From Marinobacter orientalis (GTDB lineage: Bacteria > Pseudomonadota > Gammaproteobacteria > Pseudomonadales > Oleiphilaceae), in assembly GCF_004792665.1 (NCBI RefSeq), contig NZ_SRZX01000001.1, forward strand, positions 248,001-312,000: a stretch of 64,000 nt of DNA. The letters run 5' to 3'. Below are positions 16,834-26,266 of this stretch, piece by piece. Below the pieces are notes generated by a model. It had not been told where the DNA came from. It was given only the letters and a program-made list of their open reading frames with translations, and did no database searches. Numbering within the stretch: position 1 is the first letter of the stretch; the number at the start of each line of letters is the position of its first letter. The translations under genes and the position numbers were made by a program.

Positions 16834-17970
16834 CTACGCCAGTTGGTGTTCTTCGCCATCGTAGTAGGCCTCCACTTTCGGGTTCATAACCTTCCTCCAC
16901 AGTGGCGGGATCATTGCCAGGACGATCATGGCTGAGTAGCCGGCGGGTAATTGGGGCGCGACCTCGTGATGGCGAAGCACCTGGTAGCGGCGTTTGGGCC
17001 AGGCGTGATGGTCGCTGTGGCGCTGGAGGTGGAACAGGAACACATTGGTCAGGAAGTAGTTGGAGTTCCAGCTGTGCTCCGGGCCGGTGCGTTCGTAGCG
17101 GCCATTGGCGAGTCTGCGCCGGTGGAGACCGTAGTGTTCCAGGTAGTTGACGATTTCCAGCAGGTTGAGGGCAATGAAGCTCTGACCCAGGAAGAAGACG
17201 GCGCCGAGCCAGCCGAAAGCAATAGTGAAGGCGGCGAACACCAGAGCGGAGATGCCGTACCACCAGATCAGCTGGTTGCGCCAGCTGAAGGCTTTGTGGC
17301 CTTTTTTCTGCAAGCTTCTGGCTTCCAGTTTCCAGGCGTTCATGAAGTTGCGGGCCCAGGCCCGGGGCAGGAAGTTATAGAGGGACTGGTTGTAGCGCGA
17401 GGACGAGGCGTCTTCCGGTGTCGAGACGTGCACGTGATGGCCGCGCAGATGTTCGACCTTGAAGCCGGCGTAGCAGACCAGTGACAGCAGGAAGCCGCCA
17501 GCCCAGGTTTCAAGTTTGCCGTCTTTATGGATGAGTTCATGGGCGACATTGATGCCCAGGCCACCGACGATGCCGACGGAAAAAATCCAGCCGATGCCAC
17601 CGGCCACACTGAAAGTGCCGGAGGCCAGCACGAACATGCTCCATACCAGCAGCACCACGAAGGCTGTAACCCAGCCCAGGGTGATGAACTTGTAGAAAAT
17701 TTCGCTGTTCATGCGGGGCGTATCTGTTTCCTCGTCCGGGTTGAGGGAGTCTTGGCCCAGCAGCAGGTCAAGGATGGGGATGATGCCGAAAACCACGACG
17801 GGAACGCCCCAGGCGAACAGGTTTACCCATCCGCTGGCCTGCCCGGCCGCCAGCAGTAATGGTGGCAAGACAAGAGGCACCATGGCAATCAGGTAGCTGT
17901 ATTTCTTCAGTGTCAGCAGCACTTTCCGGCGTGTGGATCCGGGGTCCGGGGTCACTGATTTGCTACTCAC
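16834..17970 (-). CDS. alkB: Alkane 1-monooxygenase AlkB
   Basis: A 378-residue integral membrane di-iron hydroxylase that oxidises n-alkanes to 1-alkanols with electrons from rubredoxin. All histidine boxes are present: HELIH 144-148, EHLRGHH 173-179, the alkane-hydroxylase signature NYLEHYGL 275-282, and LQRHSDHH 315-322. About six transmembrane helices are predicted. Trp54 sits near the position that limits chain length in the Pseudomonas putida enzyme, which hints at medium-chain preference. The start is GTG (17968-17970) preceded by GAGGAAA. No rubredoxin gene or AlkS regulator is next to it, so those partners must be elsewhere. Confidence 0.95.
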   Translation of the reverse strand: MSSKSVTPDPGSTRRKVLLTLKKYSYLIAMVPLVLPPLLLAAGQASGWVNLFAWGVPVVVFGIIPILDLLLGQDSLNPDEETDTPRMNSEIFYKFITLGWVTAFVVLLVWSMFVLASGTFSVAGGIGWIFSVGIVGGLGINVAHELIHKDGKLETWAGGFLLSLVCYAGFKVEHLRGHHVHVSTPEDASSSRYNQSLYNFLPRAWARNFMNAWKLEARSLQKKGHKAFSWRNQLIWWYGISALVFAAFTIAFGWLGAVFFLGQSFIALNLLEIVNYLEHYGLHRRRLANGRYERTGPEHSWNSNYFLTNVFLFHLQRHSDHHAWPKRRYQVLRHHEVAPQLPAGYSAMIVLAMIPPLWRKVMNPKVEAYYDGEEHQLA

Positions 17971-18027
17971 GGATTTTTCCTCATCGGCAGTTACACTGAA
18001 TTCTGGTGATCGCTTTTTGCTGCCTGA

Positions 18028-18057
18028 ATTATTGTCCTACAATACGACAATCGTCAA
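18028..18057 (-). promoter_or_regulatory. alkB promoter with internal palindrome
   Basis: On the minus strand, -35 TTGACG (18052-18057) and -10 AATAAT (18028-18033) are 18 bases apart. The spacer contains the inverted repeat ATTGTC-N9-GACAAT (18031-18051), well placed for a repressor. The predicted start gives a leader of about 50 bases to the GTG. Confidence 0.55.
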
Positions 18058-18195
18058 CCCGTTGTTGGTCATTATGGGTTTTCAGACCGGGATCTGTCTT
18101 TTGGAGATGGCCGACTCTGCGACCCAACCCACTGACTCCAGTGACTATCTGGCTCATTACCAGTAAACTGCCAGTCTCCTGATGGCAGGCAGCCC

Positions 18196-19254
18196 ATGAC
18201 CAGAATTCCGGATCAAGATTATCAACAGCGCGCGTCCTGGCGCAGGCTGACTGTGTTCAGCCTGATCTTTGTTGTCATGACAGCAGCCGGGCTCTACGCC
18301 GTGTACGACCAGTTCGCCGGGCGCAGTGTCAGCTTTGACCAGCGCCTGGTTTCCCCACAGGCTGTTGTCTCGATTGTCGCACTGCTGACCGTTTACTTTG
18401 CAGCCGACGGGCTGCGGCTGTACTTCACCCTGCGGGCGCTGGGCCACCGCTTGCCCTTCCCGGTGATATTCCGGCTGGTATTCATCAATCTGTTTTTCTC
18501 CAACGTCACACCCATGGCCACCGGTGGCGGTTTTGCGCAGATCTGGTACCTTCAGCATCACGGCGTGCCGGTGGGCCGTGCCACGGCAGCAACGACTATC
18601 CGCACGGTCATTGCGGTGATCTTTATCTTCTCTCTGACGCCGGTTTTCCTGCTCACTCTCGACGCACTGGACAACCAGCCCATCGTTGGCGAACTGGGGC
18701 CGATACTGGCAGTGCTCATCCTCCTCTACCTTGGTTTCTTCATGGTGGTTCTGTTCCGCACACATTGGCTGATCGGCCCGCTGGGGCGACTGCTAAGCCT
18801 GTTGCACCGGTTCCATCTGATCGGGGAGCGACGGCACAGACGCTGGCAGTTCAAGGCCAAGCGGGAAATGCTGCGCTTCGCCCTCAGCTTTGGCCACTAC
18901 CTCAACGGGCCGAAACAGTATGTGGCATTGTCGGTCGTATTTACCTTTGTGTTCCTGATCAGCCTGTTCAGCTTTCCGGCGTTGCTGATATCGTCTCTGG
19001 ATTACGAGGTAGACTACATCGTCAGTACCGGGTTGCTGGTGGTAACCACCTTTGTGATGTATTTTTCACCAACACCCGGCGCGTCCGGCATATCGGAAGG
19101 GGTATTCGGCATTTTCTTCCGGGACATACTCACGGCCAATCATCTGGTGCTGGTGACCATCAGCTGGCGATTCATCACCATTTACATCGGCATGCTTCTG
19201 GGCCTGGTGATTCTGCAGAGGGAACTGATGAGGAACGGTAAGGAAACTCCATGA
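18196..19254 (+). CDS. UPF0104 / lysylphosphatidylglycerol synthase TM-region family protein
   Basis: A 352-residue inner-membrane protein with about eight predicted helices, belonging to the family of the MprF flippase domain and AglD. Motifs include NLFFSNVTPMATGGGFAQIW, cut short as the family's conserved TP..TGG segment, and a second PTPGASGISE segment. Members are thought to move lipids or lipid-linked sugars across the membrane. The ATG of the next gene, a glycosyltransferase fusion, overlaps its stop, so the pair likely makes and translocates a glycolipid; this is inferred from context. Confidence 0.82.
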   Translation: MTRIPDQDYQQRASWRRLTVFSLIFVVMTAAGLYAVYDQFAGRSVSFDQRLVSPQAVVSIVALLTVYFAADGLRLYFTLRALGHRLPFPVIFRLVFINLFFSNVTPMATGGGFAQIWYLQHHGVPVGRATAATTIRTVIAVIFIFSLTPVFLLTLDALDNQPIVGELGPILAVLILLYLGFFMVVLFRTHWLIGPLGRLLSLLHRFHLIGERRHRRWQFKAKREMLRFALSFGHYLNGPKQYVALSVVFTFVFLISLFSFPALLISSLDYEVDYIVSTGLLVVTTFVMYFSPTPGASGISEGVFGIFFRDILTANHLVLVTISWRFITIYIGMLLGLVILQRELMRNGKETP

Positions 19255-21467
19255 AAAGCCGTCACCCGTTAAAGGTGTTGTTTTACATCAATCTGGCGAT
19301 TGTCCTGCTGCTGATCGGGTACAAGGCTTACCTCAACCTGTTCGCACCAGAGTTCGAGGCCCTGCACACGGAGCAGGTGGCCAGGATCAGTGACAAGCTG
19401 TCGGGGCCCGGTGGGTTCAGCTTTGCGGTTGTGGGCAACATCAACAACTCCGTTGGCGTGTTCGAAGAACGCATGATTCCGGTACTCAACCAGGCCGACC
19501 TGGACTTTGTCGTTTCTGCCGGTAACGCAGTCAGCGGGGGCGGGGAAGACAAGTACCGGGCCATCCAGGGCACCCTGTCCAACCTGGACGTGCCCTACCT
19601 GCTTACTTTTGGTGAAAATGAGTACGACAACTTCGGCAGTTACCGCTTTTATGACCACTTTGGTCCGCATTTCTTCAGCATAAAAGCAGGCGACGCCCGG
19701 CTGATCTTCCTCGACAGTACCGGCAAAACACCCTGGCAGTGGCAGATTCGCTGGCTGAATGACCTGTTGAATCAGGAGCCCGACCGAGCTCGGTTTCTGT
19801 TTATCGGCCACCCGGTACTGGAACCGGAACAGGAGGCCCCGTTTGAACAGGACGACGATTTCCTGCAGCCTGCGGAATTCCGGCAGGCCCTGCTCGAGGC
19901 CATCGCCAGGCACGATGTGGATATGGTGTTCTCGGCCAACCTGTCCCTGTATTCGGACCAGGTAAGGGGCAACACGCGATTCATCACCACTGGTGGGGCC
20001 GGGGGGCTGATACTCAACGACGACACCAGCTTCTACCATTACGTGCGGGTGGATGTGAGCGAAGACGGTGAAATCAGCCATTCCCTGGAGCGGCTGGAGG
20101 CCGGGCAAAATCCGGTACTGAGCACACTGGAATCCCTCTGGTTTTTTATTTACTCCCTGTTCTATGTCGGCTACGTCAACTTCATCCTGCTGGTGGCCGT
20201 GTTTGTGATGATCAGCATCAAGCTCTACACCGCCATTTTCGTGGAGAAAGACTACTACCCGGACTATGATCTGGACCCGCAGCCATGGCTGTCGCGACCA
20301 CTGCGGGTTGCCATGTTCACCAACAATTATCTGCCTTTCATTGGTGGTGTACCCATCTCCATCGAACGATTGCGAAAAGGCCTGGAAACCCTCGGCGATG
20401 TCGTCCTCATCGTGTGTCCCAGATACCGTGACCAGCCCCCGCATGAGGCCCGGGTAATTCGGGTTCCGTCCCTGCTGTCCATGGGGGAAGATAGCGAATT
20501 CCGGCTCGCCAATATTTTCCTGTCACGTATCCGCAAGCAGCTGAGGGCCTTCAAGCCAGACATCATCCACTTGCACCATCCCATCTGGCTGGGATCCCTC
20601 GGGCTGTTCATCGCCCGGCGCCTCAAGGTGCCGGCGGTGTATACCTACCACACGCGCCTGGAGCACTACGCGCATTTTGTGCCCCTGCCGGGCAACCTGT
20701 TCCGCAACCTCATCTCCCATGAACTGGTCAAGCACTTCGCCAACAAATGCGACGGCGTTATTGTGCCCACCTACTCCACCGAAGAGTACCTGCGGATGAT
20801 CGGCGTCAAGAGCCCCGTGTTCATTCAACCCACCGGCATCGAGTATCAGCGGCTCCAGGAGGTTGACGACGAAGACATCCGCAAGCTGCGGGAATCCCTG
20901 AACATCGGCGAGGAAATTGTATTTGTCAGCGTCTCGCGGCTGTCGAACGAAAAGAACATCGACTTCATGATCGATGCCATCGACGAGCTGCGCAGGCGTT
21001 CCGAACGCCCTTTCCGTTTCCTGATGATTGGCGAGGGGCATCAGCATGAGCGACTGCAGGAGCGGATCGACAAACTGGCATTGCAGGAGCACTTTACTCT
21101 GGTTGGATCCATTCCTCCGGAGGATATGGCCACCTGGTATCATCTGGGCGATGCCTTTCTGTTTGCCTCCAAATCAGAAACCCAGGGCATGGTGATTCTG
21201 GAAGCCATGGCCGCGGGGCTGCCGGTGGTTGCTGTGCGTTCCAGCGGCATAGACGATGTCGTGCGCCACGGTTTCAATGGATTCAAGACCCCGGAGAAGC
21301 AGGACCAGTGGTGTGAGCGGGTGCAACAACTACTGGAAGATGACGGGCTGCGCAAGGAACTGGCCGACCACGCTCTGGAGTTCGCGGCAGATTATTCCGT
21401 CGAGCAGTTTGCCCGGGATGTGCGGGAAATCTATGCCCTTACCCTGGCGAGCGTCTCTTCCCGATAG
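19251..21467 (+). CDS. Metallophosphatase-like / glycosyltransferase family 4 fusion
   Basis: A 738-residue fusion. Residues 1-28 form a membrane anchor. Residues 55-280 have a calcineurin-like phosphoesterase layout, but the metal-binding motifs are degenerate: VGNINN 61-66, SAGNAV 89-94, GENE 120-123 and GHPV 186-189 replace the usual Asp/Asn/His residues. A transmembrane pair follows at about 285-335. From about 350 comes a GT-B glycosyltransferase: TNNYLPFIGGVPISIERL near the donor domain start and the EX7E motif in ETQGMVILEAMAAG near 643. This half resembles diacylglycerol or phosphatidylinositol glycosyltransferases. It is coupled to the flippase-like gene upstream. Confidence 0.85.
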   Translation: MKSRHPLKVLFYINLAIVLLLIGYKAYLNLFAPEFEALHTEQVARISDKLSGPGGFSFAVVGNINNSVGVFEERMIPVLNQADLDFVVSAGNAVSGGGEDKYRAIQGTLSNLDVPYLLTFGENEYDNFGSYRFYDHFGPHFFSIKAGDARLIFLDSTGKTPWQWQIRWLNDLLNQEPDRARFLFIGHPVLEPEQEAPFEQDDDFLQPAEFRQALLEAIARHDVDMVFSANLSLYSDQVRGNTRFITTGGAGGLILNDDTSFYHYVRVDVSEDGEISHSLERLEAGQNPVLSTLESLWFFIYSLFYVGYVNFILLVAVFVMISIKLYTAIFVEKDYYPDYDLDPQPWLSRPLRVAMFTNNYLPFIGGVPISIERLRKGLETLGDVVLIVCPRYRDQPPHEARVIRVPSLLSMGEDSEFRLANIFLSRIRKQLRAFKPDIIHLHHPIWLGSLGLFIARRLKVPAVYTYHTRLEHYAHFVPLPGNLFRNLISHELVKHFANKCDGVIVPTYSTEEYLRMIGVKSPVFIQPTGIEYQRLQEVDDEDIRKLRESLNIGEEIVFVSVSRLSNEKNIDFMIDAIDELRRRSERPFRFLMIGEGHQHERLQERIDKLALQEHFTLVGSIPPEDMATWYHLGDAFLFASKSETQGMVILEAMAAGLPVVAVRSSGIDDVVRHGFNGFKTPEKQDQWCERVQQLLEDDGLRKELADHALEFAADYSVEQFARDVREIYALTLASVSSR

Positions 21468-21570
21468 TCAACGGAACGCAACTTTTTACCCCATTTTTTA
21501 ACTCCGGAGATGATCGGTCTAGACTGTGAAAACGTACTTACAGTGTACCTTTTCAATCCGGAGACAGACT

Positions 21571-22518
21571 GTGACAGGCATTCCCGTTGGTATCAGCACC
21601 TGCCTGCTGGGCAAGGAAGTCCGCCATGACGGCGGCCACAAACATTCCCGCTTCTGCACCCAGGTACTTTCCCGCCACTTTGATTTCCGTTCCATATGCC
21701 CGGAGCTGGAAGCAGGTCTGGGCGTGCCCCGGCCTGCCATCCACCTGCGGGAATACAGGGACGGCCTGAGACTGATCGAAACCAGGGGCACGGCAGACCA
21801 TACGGACGCCATGCACGGCTTTATCGATGAAGTAATGCCCTCACTGGCAGATCTGCGGGGGTACATCCTGATGGCCAAGTCCCCCAGCTGCGGCATGGAG
21901 CGCATCAAGGTGCATAACGAAAACGGCAACGTGACCCGCCGCGATGGCCGGGGGCTGTTTGCCGAGGCCCTGATGCAGCACTACCCCCTGATGCCGGTGG
22001 AAGAGGAAGGCCGCCTGAACGACGATACGCTGAGGGAGAACTTCATTGAGCGCGTGTTCGCCTACGACGACTGGATGCAGAACGTAGCCGGCGACCGTCT
22101 TACAGGCCGTGCGCTCATCGAGTTTCACACACGCCATAAATTCCAGCTTCTGGCCCACTCCGAAAAAATCTACCGCCAGCTGGGCCCAATGCTGGGGGAT
22201 CTGAAGTCAGAGCCGCTGGCAGACATTGCCGACCGATACATCACCTTGTTCATGGAAGCGATGACCCAACGCGTGCGCCGGGGCTCTCATGTGAATGCCA
22301 TGCAGCATCTGATGGGGTATCTGCGGGATTCCATGGCGGATGAGGACCGCAAAGTGCTGATGGAGCAGGTGCAGGCCTATCACCGGGGAGAAGTGCCGCT
22401 GGTCGTGCCCATGACCCTGCTGCGGATGGCCCAGCGGAGGGAGCCGGTGGACTACCTCCACAGCCAGAAGTACCTGACCCCCTACCCCGACGAGCTGGGG
22501 CTCAGGAACCGGGTCTGA
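21571..22518 (+). CDS. DUF523/DUF1722 protein (YbgA-like)
   Basis: A 315-residue two-domain protein. The N-terminal DUF523 part has GISTCLLGKEVRHDGGHK and SPSCG, with paired cysteines that could bind a metal or cluster. The C-terminal DUF1722 part contains HMLMAHS-like FQLLAHSEKIYRQLG. The E. coli relative of the second domain is YbgA, and in many genomes the gene neighbours photolyase, which is not seen here. I prefer GTG 21571 because GGAG precedes it; an ATG at 21526 in the same frame lacks a ribosome site. Biochemical function is unknown. Confidence 0.85.
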   Translation: MTGIPVGISTCLLGKEVRHDGGHKHSRFCTQVLSRHFDFRSICPELEAGLGVPRPAIHLREYRDGLRLIETRGTADHTDAMHGFIDEVMPSLADLRGYILMAKSPSCGMERIKVHNENGNVTRRDGRGLFAEALMQHYPLMPVEEEGRLNDDTLRENFIERVFAYDDWMQNVAGDRLTGRALIEFHTRHKFQLLAHSEKIYRQLGPMLGDLKSEPLADIADRYITLFMEAMTQRVRRGSHVNAMQHLMGYLRDSMADEDRKVLMEQVQAYHRGEVPLVVPMTLLRMAQRREPVDYLHSQKYLTPYPDELGLRNRV

Positions 22519-22525
22519 TGCCCTG

Positions 22526-23257
22526 TCAGAATCCGTAAAGCAGCGACAGCGAGATTTCGGTATCGGTGGCTTCCGCACCTGCAGGCTCATCCGACAGGTG
22601 CTGTACAAGGTAGGCCACTTTCATTGAAAGGTTGCTCACCACCGTGGCCTGCAACGAGGTTTCAGACTCTGTAATGGTGTCGTTTTCATCGAGTCCGACT
22701 TCGGTGCTCAGCTTCTGGCGGAACAGGGCATTTTCCGACAGCGAGTAATCGAACTGGGCTGCCAGACGGCCGATGGCTTTCTCGTCGTCCCGGTTACCGT
22801 CTTCATCCGGCTCTTCGAGCTTGTTGAACCGGTAACCGACACCGGCTGACAGGTCCAGAAAGGAGGCCTCGCCGCGCTGCCAGACCCGGTTACCATAACC
22901 GGTGGTCGCGGATGACTGGAAATCAAAGCCCGAGAAGCGGTCGTCCTCATAGGCGCCGCGGAGAAACAGGTACTGGCTCCCCTCAAATTTGTAATCGGTC
23001 TGCAGCTCTGCCCGGTACTTTTCGGCAGTGGTTTCATCCTCTGACTCGGAGAAGTTGGAGCGGAATTCGCCGGTATGACGCCACTCAGGCACTTCGTAAA
23101 TGAGCCCGAGACGGCTGTTGGTGTTGGTTTCCTCGGTGTTGCCTGAGGTTATCAGGACACCGAGCTCACCTTCACCCTCCCAGTTCTCGAAGTCTTGACC
23201 AGGCACCAGCGGCGATATGGCCAGCGTGACAATGGCAAGGGTTGCTCTGAACTGCAT
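22526..23257 (-). CDS. DUF481 outer-membrane protein (YdiY-like)
   Basis: A 243-residue protein with a signal peptide (residues 1-20) and alternating beta strands ending in LSLLYGF, the aromatic terminus typical of outer-membrane barrels. The GELGVLITSGNTEETN start of the barrel matches the DUF481 family, whose E. coli members are linked to salt or acid response. The start at 23257 is set by AGGAGA and the leader; the open frame runs upstream to 23443 across the next gene's end without meaning. It is 7 bases from the convergent gene's stop. Confidence 0.85.
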   Translation of the reverse strand: MQFRATLAIVTLAISPLVPGQDFENWEGEGELGVLITSGNTEETNTNSRLGLIYEVPEWRHTGEFRSNFSESEDETTAEKYRAELQTDYKFEGSQYLFLRGAYEDDRFSGFDFQSSATTGYGNRVWQRGEASFLDLSAGVGYRFNKLEEPDEDGNRDDEKAIGRLAAQFDYSLSENALFRQKLSTEVGLDENDTITESETSLQATVVSNLSMKVAYLVQHLSDEPAGAEATDTEISLSLLYGF

Positions 23258-23279
23258 GAAGTCTCCTTGGTTTTGACGG

Positions 23280-24290
23280 TCAGGATTTCGCACGACGCTC
23301 GCCGATGGCACTTTTGCGGGCCTGCTGTTCACGCTCTGCCTTTTTGCGGGCTTTTCGCTCCGCAATGATACGCGCCGCTTCGCCACCCACATGGGCCTCA
23401 CCGCGCTGCTCTGCCAGACGCATCTGGCGTTCACGCTCGGCAAAACGGGCTTTCTGCGCTTCCGTCAGCGAGGCGACACAGCGATGACAACTCACGCCCT
23501 GCTCGTATTCCGGGCGCTGCTTGTCTTCCTCGGTGATCGGCCGGCGGCAGGCGTGGCACTGGTCGAACTCGCCCCGTTCCAGCTTGTGGTTCACGGTTAC
23601 CCGGTCATCAAACACAAAGCATTCTCCCTGCCAGAGGCTCCGGGACTCGGGAACCTCTTGGAGGTACTTGAGAATGCCGCCCTTCAGGTGATACACCTCT
23701 TCAAAGCCCTGTTCTTTCAGGAAAGCCGTGGATTTTTCGCAGCGAATGCCACCGGTGCAGAACATGGCTACCTTCTTGTGCTTTGAAGGGTCCAGGTTCT
23801 CCTTCACGTAATCCGGAAACTCGCGGAACGTATCCGTGGCCGGGTTTCTGGCATTCCGGAAGGTTCCAATTTCCACTTCGTACTGGTTACGGGTGTCAAC
23901 AACCAATACGTCCGGGTCAGAGATCAGATCATTCCACTCTTTGGGCTCGACGTAGGTGCCCACGATGCGCTTCGGATCGATACCCTCCACGCCCATGGTG
24001 ACGATCTCTCTCTTGAGCTTCACCTTGGTGCGTTTGAACGGCTGGATATCCACAAAGGATTCCTTGTAGTCGATACCTTCAAACCGGGGGTCGGCATCCA
24101 GCCAGTTTTTGATGGCATCGACGCCTTCACGGCTGCCGGCAATGGTGCCATTGATGCCCTCACGGGCAAGCAGCAGGGTGCCGTGCACGTCTTTCTCAAG
24201 CATCAGGTCCAGCAGGGGCTGGCGAAGGGTTTTGTAATCATTCAGGACTGCGAACCTGTAGAGGGCGCAGACAACAACATCCTGGCTCAT
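23280..24290 (-). CDS. trhO: tRNA uridine hydroxylase TrhO (rhodanese family)
   Basis: A 336-residue protein, YceA family, that makes 5-hydroxyuridine at the tRNA wobble position, the oxygen-dependent route to ho5U and cmo5U. The rhodanese domain spans about 118-215 with catalytic Cys178 in [11 protein letters not shown]-terminal zinc-like cluster is visible in CHACRRPI and SCHRC. The basic C-terminal tail is rich in Ala, Arg and Lys. Length is normal for the family. Confidence 0.93.
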   Translation of the reverse strand: MSQDVVVCALYRFAVLNDYKTLRQPLLDLMLEKDVHGTLLLAREGINGTIAGSREGVDAIKNWLDADPRFEGIDYKESFVDIQPFKRTKVKLKREIVTMGVEGIDPKRIVGTYVEPKEWNDLISDPDVLVVDTRNQYEVEIGTFRNARNPATDTFREFPDYVKENLDPSKHKKVAMFCTGGIRCEKSTAFLKEQGFEEVYHLKGGILKYLQEVPESRSLWQGECFVFDDRVTVNHKLERGEFDQCHACRRPITEEDKQRPEYEQGVSCHRCVASLTEAQKARFAERERQMRLAEQRGEAHVGGEAARIIAERKARKKAEREQQARKSAIGERRAKS

Positions 24291-24413
24291 ATGTCGGGAT
24301 ACTCCTGCGGGCCGGACCGTAAATCCGGAGCATGGTTAATGATCGCCAAAGGCGTGAGGCGGCCATTCTAACGGATCCGGGCGCAGGAGAGTATTACGGG
24401 GAATTACCTGCCT

Positions 24414-25136
24414 TCAGTCAGCCAGCTCGCGCTCGACAACGGCAGACAGCTGTCCCCAGCCCGGGCGTGTCAGGCGGACGTTGTCCACCAGGACGGTGGG
24501 TGTGCTGGTGACACGAAGCTGCATCGCTGCACGACGACTCTGTTCGATATCATCGATATGAAGGCCGGTATTCATACAACGGCGGAATCTGCGCTCGTCC
24601 AGCCCCAGGTCATTGACGTAACGGCTGAAGGTGTCCACGGGGCTGCCGGAACCGCTCCACTCGGTTTGCATATCAAACAACTCGTCATGCATTTCCCAGT
24701 AGGCGCCCTGATCTCCCGCACAACGTGCGGCCTGGGCAGCAGGCACGGCGTTGTCGTGTTGATCCAGCGGCAGGTCAAAATATACAAAGCGGACCTTGCC
24801 GGATTCGACGTACTCCTGTTTCAACTGCTTGCTGGCATCTGAAAAGCGGGCGCAGGCGGGGCACTGGTAGTCTGCGAATTCTCTCACTACCACGGGCGCA
24901 TCGTCTTCGCCTACCGATACCCCGTAACGATCCAGTTGTGCCGGGAAGGGGTCGGCGTTGGAGGCGGCAACCGGCAGTCCGTCGGACGTAGGGTCCGGAC
25001 TTGCGGTGAGGAAAAAAACACCAACAGCAACAAACACCAGAATAATAACACCAAGGCCGGCATACAGCGGTTTACGGTCTTTCTGCTTGCGGGGCGGCGG
25101 GGCACCGGTTTCTTTTCTTCTTTTTGCTTCGCCCAT
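24414..25136 (-). CDS. Membrane-anchored DsbA-family thiol oxidoreductase
   Basis: A 240-residue protein: a very basic cytoplasmic N-terminus (MGEAKRRKET), one membrane helix at 25-44, then a periplasmic thioredoxin-fold domain with the active site CPAC at 92-95 and the cis-Pro loop STPTVLV near 215. The layout matches the DSBA/BdbD-like group of extracytoplasmic oxidoreductases rather than classic DsbA (CPHC). It could form or reshuffle disulfides in envelope proteins. It is divergently placed from the nitronate monooxygenase gene with a 108-base gap. Confidence 0.85.
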   Translation of the reverse strand: MGEAKRRKETGAPPPRKQKDRKPLYAGLGVIILVFVAVGVFFLTASPDPTSDGLPVAASNADPFPAQLDRYGVSVGEDDAPVVVREFADYQCPACARFSDASKQLKQEYVESGKVRFVYFDLPLDQHDNAVPAAQAARCAGDQGAYWEMHDELFDMQTEWSGSGSPVDTFSRYVNDLGLDERRFRRCMNTGLHIDDIEQSRRAAMQLRVTSTPTVLVDNVRLTRPGWGQLSAVVERELAD

Positions 25137-25244
25137 GATGGAGCTCCTTGTTGTTTATTCGTTTCTGATCATTCTCAGGCGGTCGCGGGCACGTTAAGAT
25201 CCCCTATATCGTACAAAAATTCCAACGGAAATTAAGGAATTCTC

Positions 25245-26210
25245 ATGGCCTTGCCTGAATCGCTGAAGAACTCGCTGACCCTGCCGCTGGTCGCAGCTCC
25301 CATGTTTCTCATCTCCGGCCCGGAAATGGCACTTGCATGCTGCCAGCAGGGCATTATTGGCAGCTTTCCGGCTCTGAACCAGCGCTCCAGCGAAGATTTC
25401 GAGCAATGGGTGATTCAGATGAACGAAGGCCTGGAGGACTTCCGCCAGACCCATCCGGACCGGAAAACCGCGCCCTATGCCGTTAACCTGATCGTTCACC
25501 GCACCAACCCGCGCTGGGAGGCCGACCTGGAACTGTGCGTGAAACACCAGGTACCCATTGTGATCACTTCCCTCGGTGCTGCAACCCGCGTGACGGAAGC
25601 GGTGCATGGTTACGGTGGCCTGGTGTTCCACGACGTCACCAACCAGAAACATGCCCGCAAAGCGGCCGAAGCGGGGGTGGATGGCATCATCGCGGTTTCC
25701 GCCGGCGCAGGCGGCCATGCCGGCACTATCAATCCGTTCGTGCTGGTGCACGAGATTCGGGAAGTGTTTGACGGCATTATTCTGCTCGCCGGCGGACTCT
25801 CCAAAGGCGAGGACATACTGGCAGCCCGGGCCATGGGCGCGGACCTGGTCTATATGGGTACCCGTTTTATCAATACCGCCGAATCACAGGCGGAAGCGGG
25901 TTATCAGAACATGGTCATTGAGGCGGTATCCGGCGACATTATCCACACCCCCGCGGTTTCCGGCATCCCCGCCAACTTCATGCGCCAGAGCCTGGAGGCG
26001 GCAGGTTACCCCATGGACAAACTGAACGAGGCCGGCAAGCTTGATTACGGCGAGAAACTGAAACCGGTGGACGACGAAGCAAAAGCCTGGAAAACCGTAT
26101 GGTCTGCCGGCCAGGGTGTGAGCCAGATTACCGATGTTGTGGCGGTCAGTGAGCTTGTCGGGCGACTGGGCATCGAATACCGTGAAGCCCGCTCGCGGGT
26201 TTGTGGGTAG
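25245..26210 (+). CDS. Nitronate monooxygenase family protein
   Basis: A 321-residue TIM-barrel flavoprotein of the 2-nitropropane dioxygenase family. Visible motifs include PLVAAPMFLISGPE at the start, HDVTNQKHARKA, the FMN-binding glycine loop SAGAGGHAG, and GADLVYMGTRF near the phosphate site. Enzymes of this family oxidise nitronates, though many members have unknown physiological substrates. The start is preceded by a weak AAGGA. A strong hairpin separates it from the convergent DUF5666 gene. Confidence 0.87.
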   Translation: MALPESLKNSLTLPLVAAPMFLISGPEMALACCQQGIIGSFPALNQRSSEDFEQWVIQMNEGLEDFRQTHPDRKTAPYAVNLIVHRTNPRWEADLELCVKHQVPIVITSLGAATRVTEAVHGYGGLVFHDVTNQKHARKAAEAGVDGIIAVSAGAGGHAGTINPFVLVHEIREVFDGIILLAGGLSKGEDILAARAMGADLVYMGTRFINTAESQAEAGYQNMVIEAVSGDIIHTPAVSGIPANFMRQSLEAAGYPMDKLNEAGKLDYGEKLKPVDDEAKAWKTVWSAGQGVSQITDVVAVSELVGRLGIEYREARSRVCG

Positions 26211-26227
26211 GACTGCCGCCGTTACCG

Positions 26228-26247
26228 GGGTGCCCGAAAAGGCACCC
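26228..26247. terminator. Bidirectional hairpin between convergent genes
   Basis: GGGTGCC (26228-26234), loop CGAAAA, GGCACCC (26241-26247): a perfect 7-base GC-rich stem, framed by weaker GCCGC/GCGGC arms. It lies in the 56-base gap between the nitronate monooxygenase and DUF5666 genes. No T-run follows on either side, so its terminator role is inferred from position. Confidence 0.5.
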
Positions 26248-26266
26248 ACGTTGCGGCTATTGCTGA

